From Lobosporangium transversale (lineage: Eukaryota; Mortierellomycota; Mortierellomycetes; Mortierellales; Mortierellaceae), in contig NW_019029042.1 of assembly GCF_002105155.1 (NCBI RefSeq), positions 1-64,000 of the forward strand: a stretch of 64,000 nt of DNA, written 5' to 3'. Shown piece after piece: positions 11,518 to 23,350 of the stretch. Positions within the stretch are counted from its first letter, which is position 1; every line of letters starts with the position of its first letter. Both the position numbers and the translations under genes were made by a program. The notes beneath the pieces were generated by a model. That model was given only the letters and a program-made list of their open reading frames with translations, ran no database searches and had not been told where the DNA came from.

Positions 11518-13336
11518 TTAGTGCGAGTCCTCGGCCTCGAGTGCCTTGGCCTCCCCATCAGTCATAGTCATAAGCTCCTTAAGCGATTCCTCGATGATAC
11601 GAACGCCATCCATAAGCTCCTCTTCAGTGATGCAGAGAGGAGGCGCAAGGCGGATGATGTTTCGGTGGGTGGGTTTGGCGAGAAGTCCCTTGCTCTTGAG
11701 CAAGAGGCACAACTGCCAGGCAGTGCGGCCATTGGACTTGCTCTCATCGATAACAATAGCGTTCAAGAGACCACGGCCACGGCAAAGCGCCAAGGCGGGT
11801 GATTGGATCTTGGAGATGGCAGCACGGAACTTCTCGCCAAAGTCAGCGGCCTTCTCGACCAAATTCTCTTCCTTTATAACCTCAAGAGCAGCCATGGCGA
11901 CAGCGCATCCAAGAGGATTTCCACCATAGGTAGAGCCGTGTTCACCAGGCTTAATGCAGAGCATGACCTCATCGTTAGCGAGGACAGCGCTGACGGGGTA
12001 AACTCCTCCAGACAAAGCCTTGCCGAGCAAAACAATGTCAGGCTTGACGCCATCATGATCGATGCAAAGAAGCTTGCCAGTACGGGCAAGACCGGTCTGG
12101 ATCTCATCAGCAATGAAGAGGACATTGTGCTTCTTGCAGAGCTGCTCTACCTTCTTGAGATATCCATCATCAGGAACCACGATTCCAGCCTCTCCTTGAA
12201 TGGGCTCAACCAAAAAAGCAGCAACATTCTTGCCATTGTGTTCCAAGATGTATTCTAAATCCTCAATGTTGTTGTAGCGAATGGTACGACCAGTTTTGGG
12301 GCATACAGGACCGACATTGGGCAGGTAAGGGCCGAATCCAAGACGAGCATCGGGATCAGTTGACATGGAGATGACACCGACAGTGCGTCCATGGAAGTTC
12401 TCAGTGCAAGACAAGACAACGGCCTCACCATCAGGAATTTTCTTCTTCATGTAACCCCACTTGCGAGCGAGTTTGATTGCAGTTTCAACAGCCTCAGCAC
12501 CAGTGTTCATAGGGAGAACCTTATCATAGCCAAAATACTCGGTGATGTACTTGGCATACTGACCAAAAACGTCATTGTAGAAAGCACGAGAGCTCAGGCA
12601 CAAGGTCTGGGCCTGATCACAAAGGGCCTTGACAATCTTGGGGTGCGAGTGACCTGAAATAAGATGTGAAGAATAACGGGGGAAAAAAAATGAGATGAGG
12701 GTCTGTTAACGTCTGTGCTATATTTGGCCATGATCTAATGAAGACTAAGACTGCATCAAGTCTAAAGTCTCTTGTGCGCCCATGAACTTTATACTTGTAT
12801 CAAAAAAAAAGGGGGGAGAATTTACCTTGGTTGGTGGCCGAATAGGCACTCAGGAAGTCCATGTATTTGTTGCCCTACGTAGTTCACAAAATAAGTCCAT
12901 TGATGGTTATTAAACATTAGAGGTTAACGAGAATTTGATTGCAGGAAGAGGAGAAACCGGAATAAGAAACCGGACATGTGTTTGTCTTCTATTTCCTTGA
13001 TGGAACATGTGTTTTCTTCAAAAACAGACATGGGCAGTGCAGCACAATGCAGCCCAGAGTAAAAGCAAAAAAAAAAAAAAAAAGTGAAAACATACCTCGC
13101 AATCCCAGACCCAGATGCCTTGAGCCTTCGAGAAGACAACGGGAAGAGGATGATAGCTGTGATTTGAAGATGTAGCAATGATATCCACATGTCAATGTTT
13201 GCAAAGTATATGGAATAGCTAGTCGGAAGAGCAGATCATATGGCATACGATGTGAATTGAGCAAGACTTACTTGTGGGCGCCATACTGGTGCTCCAGGTG
13301 AATGACCTCCTTGTTGGTAAGGGCGTGCGAAGGCAT
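11518..13336 (-). CDS. CAR2: ornithine aminotransferase
   Basis: Four exons: 13272-13336, 13096-13156, 12826-12874 and 11518-12653; 436 residues. It converts L-ornithine and 2-oxoglutarate to glutamate semialdehyde and glutamate, using pyridoxal phosphate, in arginine catabolism. Family motifs run in order: [85 protein letters not shown], then LLGKALSGG, whose Lys (about residue 270) binds the cofactor, and [13 protein letters not shown]. The protein starts directly with [10 protein letters not shown] and has no mitochondrial presequence, so a cytosolic enzyme like yeast Car2 is expected. Splice phases agree throughout, and the start is the only ATG that opens exon 1. Confidence 0.96.
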
Positions 13337-14710
13337 GGTTGTGCTTTTTTTTAATTTTTTTTATTAAACTTGGAATGGGTGTGTTTGAATGTTAGAATGA
13401 ATGACTCTTCAGCAGACAAAGAGTTTAATAAAAATTTTAAGGGTCGACTAAAGACGGGAATGTGATGTGAAGAAAAGCGAAAAGGTAGTGGAGAGTTGGT
13501 ATTGTTGGTTTTTGAAAGGAAGAAAAGAAAGGATCGAATTGTGCGAAGTCCGTTCCTTTTTATATGCGTTTGGTTGGAATCCGAAATTTTGAATGGCCCA
13601 ACACAAGCCTCACACGGCTCTTTGTCTGAACTGGTTTATATTCGAAAATAAGATGACCCTGTTTATCAAATCCTGGGTTCCTGTCCATTTGTACTACTAT
13701 TCATGCTATTGATGCTACGTCCTTAGGCTTTAGTCAATCGTCGTCATCGTCATTGCCTCATTCACCCTATGAGGACTCCTCATCAATTGCCTTTTCTTTT
13801 TAGACTAGTCTCAAATAGGGGAACAATGGGCTTAGTTTGCTTGTAATTCTTCCTCCATCACATTTGTATCTAGCAAAGAGGACATTATGGTGCCTTACTT
13901 TGTCGTCCTGATCTCGACGATCCTTGCTAGCATTCGTTTTTATGAAGAAGAAGAAAAGAAGAATAAACCACGAAAAGAAAAGACACCAACAAGCTCTTTT
14001 TTTTTTTTTTTTTTTTTTTAACCTTATGTTTAGATATATACACAAAAGTACTCGTGGGAAGAATAACAATATTTCTTTTTTTGCAAAGCTTTCCCACTCA
14101 CTCCATATCCTCATGACTTCATGACCTTGCCTTGATCACTTTCGTTTTTTTTTTTTTCCTTCTTTTTATTGGCTGCGCCCTACAGATTCAAATCAACAAG
14201 GTCACCATCATCATCAGTAACAGTAACAGTATTTTTTTATTTTTTAAAAAGAAAAAAATGGATTTCACTCTCTCCCGTGTATCCCATACCATGCTGAATT
14301 TAAAATAGACAACTGAACTGGACGTGTGGCAAAAAAAAACAGTCAATTGAAAAAATGATGTCATATCTCAATTTTGTTTTTCGTGGGGCCTCTAACCCTC
14401 TGGTCTCCATGATCTTGAGAGCTTTCATAAACAACCAGAAGTCTTCATCCTCCTCTTCTAACCTTACTTCGCTTATCGCCCTGAAACCTTTTGTTCCAGT
14501 ATTCATCCCCTCCTTACAACTCTCAAAAACTGTCTTTGTGCCTTACGAGTTTTTTTTTTTTACATGAGTGGAGGACCCCCAAGTTTGCTTCGCCACATTT
14601 GCAATAAACAATATCCCCAATCTCTGAGAAATATTTAAAAAAAAAAAAAAAAATCCATAATTATACAAGTACAGGAAATACGTTCAAGTCATATTCCTTT
14701 ATTATCTAAT
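13337..14710. other. spacer between ornithine aminotransferase and enoyl reductase
   Basis: Promoter side of the aminotransferase gene and 3' flank of the enoyl reductase gene. It holds poly-T/poly-A tracts near 13999 and 14635. A short minus-strand frame (14300-14506) has acidic, protein-like composition but no recognised family, so I do not call it a gene. Confidence 0.4.
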
Positions 14711-15466
14711 TTACGCTATCAATGGAATCATAGCCTTGCGTCCACGAGGATAGTCTGAAAACTCTTTACGATACATCTTGTGCTTCTTAACAGCCCAGAT
14801 GTACATCTGACCCACTGCTACAAAGAAAAACAAATGGGCAGACCAAGAGAGAGTCAAGATACAGATCGCTAGCCATGAAAGGGTCTCGAACAAGTAGTTG
14901 GGGCATGAGACAAGATCAAAGCCATAGCCTCGAGGAATTTTACGGACCCTGGTTCCTGGAGGGCGAAGGTTTCGAAGGGTCACATGTGTGTGATAGTTGG
15001 AGAGTTCAGCAAAAGCATAAAGGACAATGCAACCATAAATAAGTAGATCACTTCTTTCTGCGAGTTTAGTGCCAGCAGCGTTCCAGGGACCATAGACCCA
15101 ATAGGCAAGGTTGATGCCAGAGAGTAAATGGTAATGAGCACTGTTCTTGAAGACATTACGGAAGGGCATAGTCCCATGCGAGAATCGATGGACAAAGATT
15201 GTCTCATATTCGCGCTTCAAGAAATGAAGCATCACCATCCAGAAGGTCACACTTGTTATATATTTATATAAAAAAAAGAGTCAGATCAAGTTATGGAAAG
15301 TATCTTCTTAAAAATCGTCCAGTCCAAGTATTACTCACGTTTGCATCCAACTATGTTCAAAATTCTGACCATAGAACAATGATGGAAGCAAGTAGACCAG
15401 AGGATGAATCACCAGAGGTCCACCATATTCAATCAGAAATACAGTACGCCAGCTAATTTGAGAGCC

Positions 15467-15498
<32 letters not shown>

Positions 15499-15817
15499 AA
15501 ATAAAACCGCTGACTATTAGCAATGACCATAAGGATAAGAGAAGCTTAATGACATGGTTCACAGATAAAAAACACAATTCAGTACCAAGATCCTTGAATA
15601 AAACAGTATCACCGTCCATGATACCGTAGTCCGCTAGAGTTTTGCCTCTTTCGAGAACACCCTTCTCGGTAGTCAAGCGCTGGCGAGCAGGATAGAGTCT
15701 TGAGTATCGTTTGGTAATTTCATTTTGAACAGTTTCCACTGTGACATCTTCTGGGGAGCCAGTTAAATCCAATATGAATTGTGATCTCTCAGATCTCGAA
15801 GCTATAGTCAACTTCAT
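14711..15817 (-). CDS. TSC13: very-long-chain enoyl-CoA reductase (TECR/Tsc13)
   Basis: Three exons: 15586-15817, 15339-15465 and 14711-15251; 299 residues, close to the usual length. It catalyses the last step of the ER fatty acid elongation cycle, reducing trans-2-enoyl-CoA with NADPH. The N-terminus is the family's ubiquitin-like region (MKLTIASRS ... DGDTVLFKDLG). Membrane segments follow, with the conserved VMLHFLKREYETIFVHRFS stretch holding the catalytic Lys. The C-terminal steroid-reductase-type domain contains GYGFDLVSCPNYLFE, and the KKHKMYRKEF block supplies the conserved Tyr. The start at 15817 is preferred over upstream in-frame codons because those give a hydrophobic, compositionally biased extension absent from the family. 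Intron 1 contains a T25A10 junction. Confidence 0.95.
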
Positions 15818-15944
15818 AATGGGATAGAGAAGAGGGAGTAAAGTCAAAGGACAAGGACATAAAAAGAGAGAAAGAAGGATAGAAGGGGTTGACGAAGAGC
15901 AGATAATAAACAAAGGATTAAAAAGCCAAATGTTGGGTACTGGT

Positions 15945-16184
15945 TTAAAAAAAATATGGGTGTATATATAAAGTATGATGTACACTAGGAAATATCACAC
16001 CAAGATCGGACAATTGACGGTGGTCCCAGCTGTTGGTTCCAGCTTCTCCGTCCAACCATGGTCTATTGGTCTGTTCTGTTGCATGGGCTGCGACTGCTTG
16101 TGAAAAAATATTGGTCAGCATATCTGTGATAGTTTCCCCCAGCAAAGTATCCGAATGCACCTTGATCAACATTGGAGCGCACAT
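15945..16184 (-). CDS. possible small CENP-X/MHF2-like histone-fold protein (tentative)
   Basis: A 79-residue frame beginning MCAPMLIKVHSD. The segment KVHSDTLLGETITDML, then IFSQAVAAHA.EQ, and then DHRQLSDL, resembles in spacing the histone fold of CENP-X/MHF2 (a KVS.D.L pattern, a VF..EA..R..Q helix, and a VD..QLE.VL end). CENP-X pairs with CENP-S at kinetochores and with FANCM at replication forks. The first helix expected before KVS is absent, so a short upstream exon is likely if this is real. The last residues (after about 15975) look non-conserved. The frame lies upstream of the enoyl reductase start on the same strand, so it could instead be leader sequence. This is a by-eye resemblance only. 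Confidence 0.3.
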   Translation of the reverse strand: MCAPMLIKVHSDTLLGETITDMLTNIFSQAVAAHATEQTNRPWLDGEAGTNSWDHRQLSDLGVIFPSVHHTLYIHPYFF

Positions 16185-16387
16185 GGTTCTTAGCGGACCC
16201 TGCGGCGAGCCAGGTTCACGCCGTTCATTCTTGCTTGTGCACCCATATATTGTACATACACTTCGGAGAAAAAAAATAGTGGCGTTTTCAATAAGCGTGT
16301 TGGACGCGATTGTTTATTTATTTATTTTTCTCTAAACTTATAAACTTAACATGTTTCTCTTTTTAATACTCTCAACATTAACCAGCA

Positions 16388-17726
16388 ATGCAAGCCTCAA
16401 GGTCTCGATTGGACACCCATAATGACATTTCATCTACAGCCAACAGTAGCAATGACAGTAGCAACATCGTTGGTCCCCTGCAGTCACTCAACTCGTCCCT
16501 AAAACGAATTAGGCTTCAAGAGACAAAAGATGAGAAAGGAGAACCTATGACAAGATCTGATTCCCTTGAGCAGGCATGGGTAGGAGAGCACTTTTTCCTT
16601 GTCATTACACTGTAGCGGGACTGTGGTGTGTTTCTTCACAAACTGACAACAAATCGTTCTGATCGATTGACAGGGAGTTATCGACCTGACTGAACTAGAC
16701 GAGGATGACTTCAGCGAGGAGATAGGATCCTCTACCATAAAAAAGGCTCGCAAAGAGGTAATAGCATGCAACCAGGACCTTTTCTGGATTTAGGTCGCAA
16801 AACTGTCTAACGCGTTTGTCCTGACTTATTAAACTTTTCTAGGACGAATATATTCAACAGAATGATATCGGTGATATAGATGACATAGATGGCATCAGCG
16901 GTATAGATGACATGGATGACATGGATGATTTTATGCCTAGAGAAACTGTATCATCAATAGGAGCGACGATAGAAACTATATCCAGTGCTGATAGGCGAGT
17001 GGCTTCCGAAAATACAACCGCAGATCGAAATATGATATCTTCGACCTCATCCTTATTTACAGTTGGGCAAAAGAGTCAATTGAGCAAGACTCAGAATAAA
17101 GCAAAGCCAACCAAAACACAGAAACCAGCGCGTAGTCATAGTGGCATGGAAGATGTCTTTTCTGAAGCCCAGGTCCGCAGCTGGTCAGAAGTGCGTATAA
17201 AGACCTGGGAGAATAGAAGGACTAATACAGAAGGATTCTATTATCGATTTGTGGGTACGTTTGAAGGATTCGGCAAGGGCTCTAAAAGATCTTAGTGGTA
17301 AAGTATTGACCTAGTTCCTCATCTCTGCATATTTAGACCCGACGGAAGGACAGCAAAATGGACCATGGAGTTCTAAATCGATAAGAGAGTTTATGGCTCG
17401 ATTGGAAGAATGGAAAGCACGTGGGATCCGCATTGGAACATCCTGGGGCGTTTTCAGCATGTCTGTCAGCCACAAAGCAGGATATCAATGCAGTTCATAT
17501 TATCGTAAACTTTTAGAAACTAAGAAATTGACTGATCCTGCGTATGCCTGGGAAGGAGGCAAGCTTGTTATGATCAGTAAAGGAAGCGGAGGAGAAATGG
17601 CTATCAGCGGACTGAGCGAACGCTGGAACACGGATGAAGTCAAAGAAATTGAGGCGAACGTTAACCGGTGGATCAAGGAGTACCATAGCAACGTTGGGTG
17701 AGTAATACATAGCTGGAGTACCTATA

Positions 17727-17780
<54 letters not shown>

Positions 17781-19686
17781 GACCTTAGGATGCTAATGAT
17801 TTCTTACTCATTTTTCTCAACGGTAATCAGGACCCGAATTACAGCCAGTAGACCCAAGAAAACGGATTCTATATCATCGGCATCTAAATTAAACATGCTA
17901 TCCACAGCTCCTAAGTCAACCGTGACCATGTTTAAGTCAGCTATGGAGGCGCCTAGAGTTAAAGCAACCACAGTGCCAGCAATGCCTAAAGCTTTGTCAA
18001 TCCGACCGAGCAAACAGCCAGCTCCAGACGAAATTGAAATGATACCCGCTATTGACATTAATGACAAACTGGCTGAATACGCTTCCTTTATGAAGTATGA
18101 CAATGAGAATGCTGCTTTCTTCACAATGTTACCGAGTGCTGCAGCTGACATAGTAATGGAAATGATCGTATCTATCATTTATTCTAATCAATTTAGAAAA
18201 TCTACGAATATATCCAATCAAGCTGGAACCGAGCAGATTAAAAAACAGACTATTTCGCTTACTGTTGCAGGGAATGTCACACCCACCACTACACCACCAG
18301 CTAGAGGATTTATTCCAGTTGAAGTAAGGAAGGCGCCTTTGGCAACAAGCTCAATTAAAGGGCAGACGGGACTTTCATTGTTTTGGAAGAACATAAGGCC
18401 TGTGCGGGTAGAATGTCCAGACATACCCAAATATATTATCCCGAAGGATGTTGAACTGAGACCAACATGGGCGCACAGGATCCAACCTTTTGCTGAATTA
18501 GATGCAGCATCTGTCGAAGGATCCATGTAAGCACATCTGTGTCCGCGTTTTATTACTTCCAGATTGAGATGTGAAGACGTCTCTTTTCCATTGACCATGT
18601 TCCTGTTGTTTCTATTAGCTTCAAGGAAGTTCCTAAGATGATTGACTTTGATTGGACGTCGCTTTCAGAGGGCTTCGAAGAGCCTGTTGCAGATATCCAA
18701 GGAGTACTCGCAGACCCTCCATGGAACTTTATTGTTGAAGATGGACGGAATGATGGCTTGTGCCAACTAACCACAAGAGACTTTGTATGTTCAGCACTTC
18801 TAAGACGAAGGGTTTGATACTGTGTTTTAGTTTTTTTTTTTTTTTTTTTTTTTTTTTATTTTGCTGAAATTTTATCGTGAATTACCTTAATAATAGGCTA
18901 CAATTATGGAAAAGGTGCTCGAGTTGATGCCAAACGGGATTGTCAGTGTCTGGACACACAAGAACATTTTGCCCGAGGTAGTCGCCATCATGCACAGTCT
19001 TGGTGAGTATCCTTTGATTTTTTTTTCTTTTTTTTTATGTGAGAGAGAGTATCGTGAGTAACATTTCAAAGGTATTTGGACAAAAGGTTGTCGCTATGTT
19101 GAAAATCTCGTATGGTACAAGATGGCATTGAACAACACGAATTTGAATCGGCCCTCACCTTTTTTCAGATCATCAAAAGAAATCCTGCTCATGTTTAAAA
19201 AGGTATACAGAGTAAAGTTGTCCATTATCTGTAAAAAAAATAAAAAAATAAAAAATAAAAAAAAACTCACCATGTTTACTTAAATAGGGTGACGGGTTTG
19301 ATATTCGCCATCAGCGTACAGCGGATGTGATTATTGACTTTGAAAAGCCCACGAGCTGCTGGATAAAAGAAGACTATACAGAGCCCAAGCCCGAGGGTGC
19401 GTATGAAATGATGGAGACATTGTTACCAGATGCACGTTACATGCCCGAATCTGGAAGAGGAAGATTACTGGAGATATGGGGCAAGAAGAGCCAGGAGCGC
19501 CGCCCTGGATGGTTCAGTATCCATGAACTAAAGCGTCCGCTACAGAAAGAAGAATCACCAAGTCAAGCAGGAACAAGCATTAAAGCTGAGCCTCAGGCAG
19601 GTAGAGATGATCCAGATGGAGACGCTGACAGCATAGATGAGGCTTTGTTGGAAGAGATTGCAAATGACATGGCCATGGATCTGTAA
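16388..19686 (+). CDS. MT-A70 family adenine methyltransferase with Myb-like domain
   Basis: Nine exons: 16388-16579, 16674-16757, 16843-17254, 17337-17697, 17831-18526, 18619-18784, 18897-19002, 19072-19202 and 19288-19686; 848 residues, all phases consistent. The N-terminal 180 residues are disordered and acidic. Residues about 230-290 look like a Myb/SANT-like unit (GPWSSKSIREFMARLEEW, then SWGVFSMS and GYQCSSYYRKLL). The C-terminal part is the MT-A70 domain: catalytic DPPW at 614-617, then WTHKNILPEV, ENLVWYKMALNN, SKEILLMF and RHQRTADV. DPPW implies an active S-adenosylmethionine-dependent N6-adenine methyltransferase. Family members methylate RNA (METTL3) or DNA (MTA1/AMT1 types). A DNA-binding-like domain and an early-diverging fungal context favour DNA 6mA, but that is inference. 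The tail is acidic. Confidence 0.88.
17730..17780. repeat. T31-A20 homopolymer junction in an intron
   Basis: Thirty-one T followed directly by 20 A inside intron 4 of the MT-A70 gene. In the transcript this can fold into an A-U hairpin between the donor at 17698 and the acceptor at 17830. Confidence 0.85.
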
Positions 19687-19731
19687 ATAGACGAGATACC
19701 CAATGGATATTTGTCTCTAACTGCCTGCAAT

Positions 19732-19767
<36 letters not shown>

Positions 19768-19824
19768 CCTATATAGAATACCAAGGGGAACCTAATTTAT
19801 TTGTAATATGCTTGTAATCTTTGC

Positions 19825-21261
19825 TTATTCAAGAGAACTGTAGGCATTGCCAAGCATCTTGAATACTTCATCTTTGGTGTATCCTGAAAGGGTGGCCTGC
19901 TGCACGATGACGCGCAAAGAGTCTAAAATTTCGGATCTCGAACGGATACTGTTGTTGAGAGAAAATTGAGAAGGAAAGGTTGGAGTTGACAAGTGTAAAT
20001 CTCCCAGGGCTGTTGCATGAACCTGCATTGACTCCTGCAGCTGTTGAGAAACATTGACAGATGTAACATTGGCAACAGTTGGAATTCGATTGTTGTCGGG
20101 AAATTGTTCTCCTTTTGCTCCCTCACTTGCTCCTATGAAAGTTGATACAGAGTCTTGTTCAGAACCGGAGGTACGGTGCTCTACCCCTACATCTTTGGGG
20201 ATTAACATATTCAAAAGAGACGATAGCATGGCTGGATCAACATGGCCTAAAGTTTGGGGGGTTGAGGACGATAGCGAGTCATGCTGTTGTGGTTGCTCCT
20301 GTTCTTGCTGTAACCTCCTTTTGCGCTCCAAAGTTTCCTGTTTTTCCTGTTGCTCCGCATACTTTTTCCAGTATGCTTCCTCCTCCGCATCGTCACCATC
20401 CGCATGGATCTCCCGTGCCGTGTTGCTTGCGCCGTCCACAGTGTTTTTAGATAGAGATGTTTTGCCCTGCCTGAGGGCCTCCCCTTCGGTAGCTGATTCG
20501 TCTTCTGTATCTCCGTATTGGCCCCAATAATTGTCGTCATCATCGTTATCGCTATCGTTATTATCATTTTTGTCTCTAGGCTGATGACCCTCGTTCTGCA
20601 ACTCGATATCTGGGGTACTGCTATGAAGTTCATAAGGTGATCCGAAAATAGTGTATGTGGACTGTGGATCGTGTTCCTCCAACAGTATCCATCCAGAATC
20701 TTTCAGGTTGCTCTCTTTAGCAACGATCATGTTGTGATACCTCCAGATAAATTTTTTAGGTGCCTTGGATAATGAGGATGTTGCTGCTTCTTCGTCACGA
20801 ATCTCTTCCATTGTCAAGACGATGAACACAAGCAATGGCGGGTCATTATCAGCATTACGATCATGATCATGGTCATGACCATGATCACGAGCACTCGAGC
20901 TTGTGTTACTTGTTCCTCCAGATTGATTGGCGGATCCGATTGGTATAATAGCCTGTACAGTTTCTGAATCCAAGATCCTGTGATAGACGGGGGTGGTTTC
21001 CCATGATACTGCAATATCTGGAGGGTTGAGCGGTGACTGATCTGCAGACCAATGCTGAAGAATAAAGCTTTCAAAGTGGCTGGGAGACCATGTTACTACG
21101 GGTGTGGATGAGAAGAAGGGTAGATCCCAGACAAAGAGCTCTTTGAGGTTTGATCCATCAGGCTTGGTCAAAAAATGGATTCTTTGCTTGACAGGTTCGG
21201 AGGCATAGCTGGCCAAATCATGGAACCTCTGACAGACATGAGCGTACAAGACAGCCTGGAC
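19825..21261 (-). CDS. hypothetical acidic protein, 5' end unresolved
   Basis: A long final exon opens after an acceptor (tatag at 21262-21266) with VQAVLYAHVCQRFHDLASY. No ATG begins it, so at least one upstream exon exists that I could not place. The first about 230 residues look folded, with conserved-looking stretches such as LKELFVWDLPFF, WSPSHFESFILQHWSADQSP and KKFIWRYHNMIVAKES. The middle is very Asp-rich (near DNNDSDNDDDDNYWGQYGD), followed by a charged Glu/Gln/Lys coiled-coil-like stretch (EEAYWKKYAEQQEKQETLE). The C-terminus has a helical end (LDSLRVIVQQATLSGYTKDEVFKMLGNAYS). I recognise no family. It is convergent with the MT-A70 gene, with about 140 bp between the two stops. Confidence 0.75.
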   Translation of the reverse strand, partial: VQAVLYAHVCQRFHDLASYASEPVKQRIHFLTKPDGSNLKELFVWDLPFFSSTPVVTWSPSHFESFILQHWSADQSPLNPPDIAVSWETTPVYHRILDSETVQAIIPIGSANQSGGTSNTSSSARDHGHDHDHDRNADNDPPLLVFIVLTMEEIRDEEAATSSLSKAPKKFIWRYHNMIVAKESNLKDSGWILLEEHDPQSTYTIFGSPYELHSSTPDIELQNEGHQPRDKNDNNDSDNDDDDNYWGQYGDTEDESATEGEALRQGKTSLSKNTVDGASNTAREIHADGDDAEEEAYWKKYAEQQEKQETLERKRRLQQEQEQPQQHDSLSSSTPQTLGHVDPAMLSSLLNMLIPKDVGVEHRTSGSEQDSVSTFIGASEGAKGEQFPDNNRIPTVANVTSVNVSQQLQESMQVHATALGDLHLSTPTFPSQFSLNNSIRSRSEILDSLRVIVQQATLSGYTKDEVFKMLGNAYSSLE

Positions 21262-23315
21262 CTATATTTTTTTTGTTAATTCATTTTAATGGTATTGCGC
21301 TAGGAATATAACAAAGTTGCTTTTTCTCCTCTCTTGTTTCCAGATTGGGCGGAACTGAAAAAAAAACCGTGTCAAATTTATTTGTGATGCATAGATGCAT
21401 ACTAGAAAAATATAACCCCCCAACCCAGCGGAACACGAGATGTAAACTATGATTAGCCAATGTTGTGTAAAAAAAAAAAAATGCAAACACACAGGCGAGC
21501 TTATTATGATTGTGATTGTTATTGTTGCTATCGGATGTATTTTGACAGGAACACGAATAGGGAGCATGCACAGGAACAATGTATGTATAGTCCTGTACAG
21601 GGAACAAGAGCAGGGGATAAAGATACAGGAATAGGAATAGGAAAGGGAGACGGGAGCTGTTTCCGGTGCAGCTACACAAAAAAGATGGATGCGCTTCATT
21701 CCACTCATGCACAGTGTCATACCATATCTGCAGAACTGCAGAAAAAAAAAAAATAATAAAGGAAAAGATAAAAAGCTGCAGTCGGTCTATGTAACCATGT
21801 TTTCTTTTTTGTGTGATGATGGACCAGGAAGGGGGGCGAGAAAACAAACCGAGTTGAATAAAGGACAACCAACAGGGGACCAGTCAAAAGCTGGCTGCTG
21901 TGTCTAAATGTCGGCTTTGACAGAGAGCATCCGCCACTCTCTTCTGGATAATATGCATTAAAATACAAATGATGCATATTATATATAAATGTAAATGTGT
22001 GTCTTCAACATTCTTTTTTTTACAAGCAAGGCTAAAGTTTTTTTTTTTTACCAGTGCACGAGCATCTGCAACAGTGGGAATAGTTGTCATCAGTCTATTA
22101 TCGTTGTTGATTTGTTTTTTTCTTATTTCTCGGAACTGTTCTTGCAGTTTATTGTCTCAACCTTACAAGGTCGCGGGAAAGACGACAAAGAAGGAGTATT
22201 AGCGATATATACAGAGAGTTTGCGCAAAAAGGAAAAAAGCAGTTGAAAGGAATGAAAGGGGTTGAATGAATGAGAAAAAAAAAAAAAAAAAAGTTATTTC
22301 AGATCTCGTATTGCTGCAAATGTACATGTAGTTTGACTTGTATAAGAGACGTGTCAAAGGCAGAAACAGCACCATAGTCACTGCGTTGAAGTGTTCATGG
22401 GTGAAGGTGAATTGTTCATGCTATTTGATTTTGTTCATTTCATTCCTGTTCAAACACCCTTGTTTTCCTAATCAATCATAAACCGACGAAAAATAAAAAA
22501 ATGGAAAAAATTAGACTATTAAATAGTCCAAAACATGGTACATCAACATGTATAAATGTACAAGTAATATCTGAATTACATGTACATGTACACAATTTTT
22601 TTTTTCTTACAGGGACAAGGTAGAGAAGCAAGTTAAAGGAAAGTAAAGGATAAGGAAATAGGAGCATAGGGGCATGTTTGCAACGACAATGATCACTGCA
22701 CTCATAAAAAAAAAAAATAAAAAATAAAAGGCTCAATGGCTCAAAGGAAGTGTAGTAGACTCTTTCTTCACTCCTCTTTCGAGCGTGCTTTTGTGTGTTT
22801 GCGCATTGAGCTTCATATTTATTTGTGTATGGTGTGTGTATGGTGTCTGTGGATATCTTCCAGCATGTGTGTGCATGCTCTTTTTGGTTCCCTTTTCTCT
22901 TTTAAACTCTCTTACGCTTTCACTTACTCCTCGTTCTCCTCACTCCATGTCTGCTTTCTCTTTCTCTTTGCACCCGCCCCCTCTCTTTTTCACTCTCTCT
23001 CTCGCTCTCTCTTTACATCTAGGAATTTGCTCACTCAATCTGTAAAATTCATTCATTGAATCATTCATTCATTCATCCATTCATTCATCCATTCATTCGT
23101 TAAATTCCTTTGCTCATTAACTCCTTTTTCATTCTATCCTCCTCGTCTTACCTACTCATTCACCCAATCCACTTATTCACTTTAACTCCTTTTCCCTTTC
23201 CCTCGCTCCTCCTACTCCTCCAACTCACTCTCTCACTCTTTCACTCTCTCACTCTCTCACTCTTGCTTCGACAACCTCTCCTGCACACCTGCGCTTCCTC
23301 TCCTTCTCTAGCGCC

Positions 23316-23350
<35 letters not shown>

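Noticed and set aside
11521..12657. Several plus-strand frames opposite ornithine aminotransferase
   Set aside because: They mirror the codon bias of the real minus-strand gene, which has full family similarity and consistent splicing.
21281..21868. 195-codon minus-strand frame with many Phe/Ser/Leu
   Set aside because: It is low-complexity and spans an acceptor-like site and poly-T runs. It is not convincing as coding, although a short first exon of the neighbouring gene may lie inside.
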